From an uncultured Thalassolituus sp. (GTDB taxonomy: Bacteria; Pseudomonadota; Gammaproteobacteria; Pseudomonadales; Oceanobacteraceae): a stretch of DNA of 21,068 nt. Numbering within the stretch: the first letter of the stretch is position 1; each line of letters opens with the position of its first letter. The DNA lies in NCBI GenBank assembly GCA_913054055.1, contig CAJXIT010000016.1, positions 1 through 21,068 on the forward strand. Reading direction: 5' to 3'. This document shows positions 16,362-21,068 of the stretch, piece after piece. A program made the translations under genes and the position numbers. Under the pieces are notes generated by a model. The model made no database searches and was not told the origin of the DNA. It saw only the letters and a program-made list of their open reading frames with translations.

Positions 16362-16921
16362 CATCCAAGCAACATGGCTTTGCCATGATGGAAGCATTGA
16401 TCACTGCAATGATTGTTGCCATCGGTGTTTCAGGGGTCGGGGTCCTCTTACTTAGATCCATTCAAGCAACACAAGATAGCTCGCAACAATCTCAGGCAAT
16501 GTGGATCGTTCAAGACTTCGTGGGCAAATTAAGGGCCAACTCTCCTGCTGCAAAAAGCGGAGACTATATTGGAAGCACAGATGTAACAGACTGCGCAACG
16601 TTACCGACTATGTGTGCCTCTTATAATATAAATGGCACCACCACCAACATTGAATCTAGTGAAAATTGCTCCTCTACTAATATGGCCGCATACGACATGT
16701 GGACAACCGTTTGCAGCTTAGATAGCAATAGTTTTGATACCCCTTCGGACTTTATTGCGAACCCCAGCTTAAATAATACATGCTTAGAACGAGACACTCG
16801 GAATGATTGCATTCGTTACAGCATCACTTTCAATTGGGATATTAAAATAAGCAGAGGCAGCCCTGACGCGAGCCAAAGAACCAACACAAATAGTTACAAT
16901 ATGATTGTGGAGGTTAACTAA
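16346..16921 (+). CDS. pilV: minor pilin PilV
   Basis: Minor pilin of the tip/priming complex, 191 residues. The leader MSVNLTSKQHG is cut before FAMMEAL, giving Phe at +1 and Glu at +5. The following helix with AIGVSGVGVLLLRSIQATQ and the stretch QAMWIVQDFVGKLRAN match the PilV modification-protein family. The C-terminal part has several Cys (about residues 76, 83, 102, 115, 142 and 150), enough for disulphide bonds. AAGGAG lies 8 bases before the ATG, inside fimU, so the two are translationally coupled. The stop is one base before the pilW start, and the pilW ribosome site lies within the last pilV codons. This very tight packing suggests equal expression of the minor pilins. Confidence 0.92.
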   Translation: MSVNLTSKQHGFAMMEALITAMIVAIGVSGVGVLLLRSIQATQDSSQQSQAMWIVQDFVGKLRANSPAAKSGDYIGSTDVTDCATLPTMCASYNINGTTTNIESSENCSSTNMAAYDMWTTVCSLDSNSFDTPSDFIANPSLNNTCLERDTRNDCIRYSITFNWDIKISRGSPDASQRTNTNSYNMIVEVN

Positions 16922-16922
16922 T

Positions 16923-17768
16923 ATGAGGCATCAAAAAGGGTTTACTCTGGTTGAATTGATGATTGCAGCGGTTATTGGTTTGTTCCTAATGGCAAGCCTA
17001 ATGAATCTATTCATCACAACAAACAAAAGTATCACATTATCCGAAGCCTTATCGCAAAACCAAGAGTCTGGGCGCTTTGCAATGGATTATATGACAAAGT
17101 TTATTCGACAAGCGGGCTACAGTGCTGATTTTACCGCCGCTGCCCCACCAATTTTAATTAATACTCCAGCCACCCCGTGCACTAATGCCGATGCATGCTC
17201 TAGTAATAATCCAGCTAATGCTCAAGGTGACCGCCTATCAATACCCTATGTCGCGGGTGATGATTCTGTAACTAAATCATGCTCTGGAACCGATGTTGGA
17301 GGGGCCACATTAGGCCAGCAATCAATCGCAAATGTTTTTTGGGTTAGCAATACTGTCGGTAGTGAAAATGAACTGCGCTGTCGAACTTACGACTATTTAA
17401 ATAACACTTGGATTGATGTATCTGCAGTATCAATAGTCGCTAATGTTGAGTCGTTTGAATTCCAAGTTGGCATCGCAGAGAATGAAAACAGCCGAAATGC
17501 TGCCCGTTATGTCAATATTGATACAATCATTAATGATGCAACAGGCAGTATTACGCTCAATCTCGTACGCAGTATTCGCATTGCACTCCTTACCACAAGC
17601 CAAGATAGCTTAGACCCAAATAAAGTCCAAACCACAACAGGCTCTCGGAAATACATCATTTTAGATGGCCCAATGATTCAAACTGCCGATGATGATAGCT
17701 ATCTTAGGCAAGTTTTCAGCAATACGATTGAATTACCAAACATGATTGAAAGTGCAATCTTAAACTAG
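16923..17768 (+). CDS. pilW: minor pilin PilW
   Basis: Minor pilin of the type IV pilus tip complex, 281 residues. The leader MRHQKG is cut before FTLVELM, with Glu at +5. The N-terminal helix runs to about residue 30 and is followed by a conserved helix, SGRFAMDYMTKFIRQAGY, typical of PilW. The C-terminal domain (about 100-281) is mostly beta-like and has a probable Cys pair early (about 65 and 71). I chose ATG 16923 because GGAGG lies 9 bases upstream within pilV and the leader then has normal length; an upstream TTG at 16905 is unlikely. The stop is 12 bases before pilX. The fold and place in the operon support the name strongly. Confidence 0.92.
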   Translation: MRHQKGFTLVELMIAAVIGLFLMASLMNLFITTNKSITLSEALSQNQESGRFAMDYMTKFIRQAGYSADFTAAAPPILINTPATPCTNADACSSNNPANAQGDRLSIPYVAGDDSVTKSCSGTDVGGATLGQQSIANVFWVSNTVGSENELRCRTYDYLNNTWIDVSAVSIVANVESFEFQVGIAENENSRNAARYVNIDTIINDATGSITLNLVRSIRIALLTTSQDSLDPNKVQTTTGSRKYIILDGPMIQTADDDSYLRQVFSNTIELPNMIESAILN

Positions 17769-17780
17769 GGGTATATAAAG

Positions 17781-18338
17781 ATGATTAAAAAACAAAAAGG
17801 CGCATCCCTAGTAGTCGCTCTGGTATTGCTTACTATCATCACCTTGGTAGCAGCTTATTCCATTGAAGGAAGCACCATCCAAAGTAAAATGATTGCTAGC
17901 AGTCTGTTTAGTACCCTGACTTACCAAGAATGTCGAAATGAGCAAGAAGCAAACGTTCGATTCTACAATGAGAATGGGGGTGAAAACCGAGTGGGTTTAT
18001 TAGGTTTAATTGATGCAGTTGCGCTAGATGAAGATGGCGATCCAATTGTAGATGAAGATGGCAATACCACTGCGGCCACTATACAAGCAGGCGGAGACAG
18101 CAGTGAAGTTCCAATAACCAAACAATATAACGACAACTCAGCAAGGTCCGACATTGAATATACTTGGAGCTTTATAAAAGAAGAACCGGCAGCCCGTGGC
18201 GGTTACAACATTGATACCGAGTCACAAATTCGTGCTTATCTTTATCAAAACGATTGCACAGCAGTCTTTCGCTTTTCTACAAACAACCAAATATTAGGGG
18301 CCATTGTAGAAGGCCTAGTTCAAGCCGGAAATATTTAA
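17781..18338 (+). CDS. pilX: minor pilin PilX
   Basis: Minor pilin of the tip complex, 185 residues. The leader MIKKQKG is cut before ASLVVALVLLTIITL. Position +5 is Val, not Glu; loss of Glu5 is usual in the PilX N-terminal family and in GspK, and suits a subunit that starts the pilus rather than extends it. Residues 28-45 (IEGSTIQSKMIASS) match the PilX signature. The middle part has two acidic runs, LDEDGD and VDEDGN at about 82-95, encoded by a 14-base direct repeat; they could bind calcium, which is inference. Cys near residues 51 and 155 could pair. AGGGG lies 8 bases before the ATG. The next gene starts 12 bases downstream. Confidence 0.88.
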   Translation: MIKKQKGASLVVALVLLTIITLVAAYSIEGSTIQSKMIASSLFSTLTYQECRNEQEANVRFYNENGGENRVGLLGLIDAVALDEDGDPIVDEDGNTTAATIQAGGDSSEVPITKQYNDNSARSDIEYTWSFIKEEPAARGGYNIDTESQIRAYLYQNDCTAVFRFSTNNQILGAIVEGLVQAGNI

Positions 18339-18350
18339 AGGAAACTCATT

Positions 18351-18662
18351 ATGAAATCACTATTACTCATTGCACTAACACTTCTATCAGTCCCTGCAAT
18401 TTCTGCGACTGCCCTTGATATTGCTTATGAAATGGATGCCTTCAAAGCAGAATACTCTCAGGCTAGTAAAAAAGGAAGTATCACCCCACTTGGCTGTAAC
18501 CAGTGCGACACGAACGTTTATTACTTTGATAACAACGTTAAAATTTTAAAAAGTGAACAAGAGATATCGGTTAACGAGTTCATTACTGATTACTGGAATG
18601 CTAAATACCCAACCATATTCTTGAACCCCAAAACCAAACTAATTATTTTAATTGCGTATTAA
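18351..18662 (+). CDS. uncharacterised secreted CxxC protein in the minor-pilin operon
   Basis: I do not recognise this family. The product is 103 residues with a clear signal peptide (core LLLIALTLLSV, probable cut after Ala21 in SATA). The mature part of about 82 residues is a small soluble domain with a Cys49-x-x-Cys52 pair in PLGCNQCD, no other Cys, and aromatic-rich segments (VYYFDNN, DYWNAKYP). AAAGGAAA precedes the ATG, 12 bases after pilX, and pilY1 starts 10 bases after its stop, so it is co-transcribed with both. Pseudomonas has no gene in this position; its small accessory pilY2 lies after pilY1. Position and export suggest a periplasmic helper for PilY1 or the minor pilins, for example in folding or disulphide handling, but that is inference only. 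Confidence 0.85.
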   Translation: MKSLLLIALTLLSVPAISATALDIAYEMDAFKAEYSQASKKGSITPLGCNQCDTNVYYFDNNVKILKSEQEISVNEFITDYWNAKYPTIFLNPKTKLIILIAY

Positions 18663-18672
18663 GGAGATTAAA

Positions 18673-21068
18673 ATGAAAATATCAAAACTCCCTTTACTCG
18701 CTTCCGCTTTATTTAACATCACTTTAATGTCTCCAATTATCCATGCGGATGATACTGAAATATATGGTACTAATGGCGTTGACTCAACCCGTTACGCTGA
18801 GCCCAATGTTTTATTTATAGTTGATACATCCGGAAGCATGAGAGGCTCCGTAAGCTATGACCTCCCTACTGACTTCGACCCAAACCATAATTACACTAGT
18901 AACGATAGAGTACTAGACAACCCGAACTACGATACTGGCTGGGGGTGGAAAGAAAATACGTTTCAGAGTTCCTGTGCCACTGTTATGAATACTCTAAACA
19001 CTGTTGGTTATGCCACAGCCAATGCGTTGCAATTAAGGGGCTCCCCAGCAACACTTCAATCCCTAAAATTAGCAACCAGTGGCAATATTGAATGCTACCC
19101 ATATGGAGGGGATACAGGGTATGAATACACCTTCTACTCACCTGATTATGCCAAATGGATTCGTAATGGTGCTGACACCATAACTTCTACACGAATGGAA
19201 GTAATTCGAGACGTAATTGTAGATTTAACCAATAACCTAACAGGCGTTAAACTCGGCGTAATGGAATTTGACGGTAGTCACGGCGGTAAAATCGATGTTG
19301 ACATTGCAAGCATTGAAACCTCCGCTGAAAGTATACGCACAGCAGTTAATGGCTATAGCCCTACAAACAGCACTCCATTAACAGAAGCCCTCCATGAAGC
19401 AGCCCGGTATTTCAGAGGTGAGACAGGTATTTATAACCATATCGGCTCCAGCTATACCAGCCCCATCACAGCAGAATGCCAAAAAAATCATGTGATTTTA
19501 TTCACCGATGGAGAACCGTCCAGCGATACGGGATCTAATTCTAGTATTCAAACATTAATTAGTGGTTTGGAACTTGAAGGTGCTGAACCGGCTTTGAGTC
19601 AAACATGCGGAACTGGAGGGGACGGAGGCTGTTTGAAAGAATTAGCTTATTGGATGCAAAATACAGATCATTCCGATATAGCAGGTGAGCAAGTCATAAC
19701 TACCCATACCATTGGCGGCTTTAACCTTTCTGCGGCAAGAGAGCTACTAAGTGGTACCGCCACGCACGGTGAAGGTGGGTTTTATGAAGCGGATGACGCC
19801 CCTGGAATTGCAAGTGTTGTTGCCGAAATTTTTGAAGGTATTTTAGAAACAGATACTACCTTTACCGCACCAGCTGTTTCTGTGAACGCGTTTAACGCAT
19901 CAGAGCACCGTGATGACTTGTTTTACGCTCTATTTCGTCCGGAAGATGAAATTAAATGGGGAGGCAATTTAAAAAAGTATAAACTCAGTGCCGACGGTGT
20001 GGTTATGCATTCTGGTGGACAAACTGTTAATACAGGACAAGCACCAGCGATTGATAACAGCACGGGCTACTTCACTCCTGACTCTTATGATTTTTGGAAC
20101 GGCACCGATAGCCCTGACGGCAGCCACGTAGTGAATGGCGGTTTTGGTAATAAACTATTAGCTGAAAATCGTAATATTTATAGCAATGATTCATCTGACA
20201 ACCTTGAGTCATTAGCTTCAGTTGCAAGCTACTCTAGCTTTGATCTTACGAATGACCCAGCAACCGCATTTACCGATACAGATGTTTACAAGTGGGTATT
20301 GGGTCACGAAAGCGCTACAAATTCAGACAACAGATTTGAAATTGGTGATCCCCTACACAGCGAACCCGTGATTGTTACTTATGGAGGAAGTGATGAAGAA
20401 CCCGACTCCACTATTTACTTTGGAACAAATGAAGGATTTATCCATGCGGTAAATACAGAGACAGGCGCAGAGCAATTTGCATTTTTACCCAAAGAGTTAC
20501 ATGACATCCAACCTTTGTATTACGCAAATACGCTTGCTGCATCAAATAAACCTTATGGCATGGATGGTGCGATCACTACATGGTTTAGAGATGCAAATAA
20601 TGACAACATTATCTTAGATGAAAATGATGACATACAAAGCGATGAACATATTTATTTATATGCAGGGATGAGACGTGGTGGTCGAAGCTATTATGCATTA
20701 GATGTAAGTGATCGCGACGATCCTGAACTTCTATTTAGAATTACAGGAGGAGAAACAACAGGGTTTGATCGCCTTGGGCAAACATGGTCAAAAATGACTG
20801 TTGCACAAGTAAAATGGGATGGTGACTCCAGATATGTTTTATTCTTTACTGGTGGTTACGACACAAATCAAGACACAAATGATACAAGGGAAGACGATAC
20901 TGTTGGTAACGCCATTTACATGGTAGATGCAACCACTGGAGATTTATTATGGTCTGCCAGTAAAGACAGCTCAAACTACACCCTTAGCGAAATGCGTAAT
21001 TCAATTCCCGCCAGTATTTCTGCTATTGATATCACTGGGGATGGAAATGTTAACTATTTCTTTGCTGC
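18673..21068 (+). CDS. pilY1: type IV pilus tip adhesin PilY1, partial (C-terminal end outside window)
   Basis: Large secreted protein at the pilus tip, acting in adhesion, surface sensing and pilus extension. I translated 798 residues with no stop. Residues 1-25 are a signal peptide. A von Willebrand A domain covers about 46-400; its metal site is complete, with DTSGSM at 51-56, Thr234 in STPLTEAL and Asp279 in FTDGEPS. From about residue 556 (GDPLHSEPVIV) the PilC/PilY1 beta-propeller domain begins, with LYAGMRRGGRSYYALDV further on. An acidic run, DANNDNIILDENDD, lies within it. At 786-794 a loop with the Asp-x-x-x-Asp-x-x-x-Asn pattern resembles the calcium site of Pseudomonas PilY1. AAGGAG lies 6 bases before ATG 18673. 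The gene ends the visible operon; pilE or pilY2 may follow outside. Confidence 0.95.
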   Translation, partial: MKISKLPLLASALFNITLMSPIIHADDTEIYGTNGVDSTRYAEPNVLFIVDTSGSMRGSVSYDLPTDFDPNHNYTSNDRVLDNPNYDTGWGWKENTFQSSCATVMNTLNTVGYATANALQLRGSPATLQSLKLATSGNIECYPYGGDTGYEYTFYSPDYAKWIRNGADTITSTRMEVIRDVIVDLTNNLTGVKLGVMEFDGSHGGKIDVDIASIETSAESIRTAVNGYSPTNSTPLTEALHEAARYFRGETGIYNHIGSSYTSPITAECQKNHVILFTDGEPSSDTGSNSSIQTLISGLELEGAEPALSQTCGTGGDGGCLKELAYWMQNTDHSDIAGEQVITTHTIGGFNLSAARELLSGTATHGEGGFYEADDAPGIASVVAEIFEGILETDTTFTAPAVSVNAFNASEHRDDLFYALFRPEDEIKWGGNLKKYKLSADGVVMHSGGQTVNTGQAPAIDNSTGYFTPDSYDFWNGTDSPDGSHVVNGGFGNKLLAENRNIYSNDSSDNLESLASVASYSSFDLTNDPATAFTDTDVYKWVLGHESATNSDNRFEIGDPLHSEPVIVTYGGSDEEPDSTIYFGTNEGFIHAVNTETGAEQFAFLPKELHDIQPLYYANTLAASNKPYGMDGAITTWFRDANNDNIILDENDDIQSDEHIYLYAGMRRGGRSYYALDVSDRDDPELLFRITGGETTGFDRLGQTWSKMTVAQVKWDGDSRYVLFFTGGYDTNQDTNDTREDDTVGNAIYMVDATTGDLLWSASKDSSNYTLSEMRNSIPASISAIDITGDGNVNYFFA

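Noticed and set aside
1084..18662. Reassignment of TGA to a sense codon
   Set aside because: TGA ends eamA, pilS and fimT at the expected protein ends, so it works as a normal stop in this genome.
1..21068. Mobile elements, tRNA or rRNA genes, CRISPR arrays and phage genes
   Set aside because: No transposase, integrase, tRNA-like cloverleaf, conserved rRNA sequence or regularly spaced repeat was found by eye on either strand.

Overview
The window looks like chromosomal DNA of a moderately AT-rich gammaproteobacterium. Two things point there. The pair ilvI-ilvH resembles the E. coli enzymes closely. The block rluD - bamD - pilS - pilR - fimT - fimU - pilV - pilW - pilX - pilY1 follows the Pseudomonas aeruginosa order (PA4544 to PA4554). 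Base composition and codon use suggest a marine Oceanospirillales-like lineage rather than Pseudomonas itself, but that placement is inference. No tRNA, rRNA, insertion sequence, phage gene or CRISPR array was seen.

Layout. 1-805 (minus) is the first part of an MFS transporter whose C-terminal end lies outside the window. It is divergent from an EamA-type exporter (1090-1986, plus). 2147-4477 (plus) is a methyl-accepting chemotaxis protein whose frame is broken by one TGA. A perfect 14-bp bidirectional terminator (4476-4506) separates it from the convergent acetolactate synthase operon ilvI-ilvH (minus, 6763 to 4533). ilvI also carries one in-frame TGA, at a conserved Cys. About 440 bp of non-coding DNA lies upstream of ilvI, with hairpins and a chain of tiny overlapping reading frames that may be a regulatory leader. 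A small secreted DUF4124 protein (7202-7660, plus) faces pgeF and rluD (minus). bamD (plus) and nadE (minus) converge on a second bidirectional terminator.

12162-21068 is a type IV pilus block, all on the plus strand. The two-component pair pilS-pilR overlaps by 4 nt. It is followed by the minor-pilin genes fimT, fimU, pilV, pilW and pilX, then a 103-residue secreted protein of unknown function, and finally the first 798 codons of the tip adhesin pilY1, which runs off the window. From fimU to pilY1 the genes overlap or lie within about 13 bp, so they are probably one transcript. The minor pilins and PilY1 would form the priming and tip complex of the pilus. FimT carries a GRxR motif associated with DNA binding in natural transformation.

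Most of the window is conserved housekeeping and pilus DNA. The observations most worth checking are the two single-codon TGA interruptions, the uncharacterised CxxC protein between pilX and pilY1, the structured ilvI leader, and a long hairpin with a sigma-54-like box between fimT and fimU. No clearly new multi-gene system was found.
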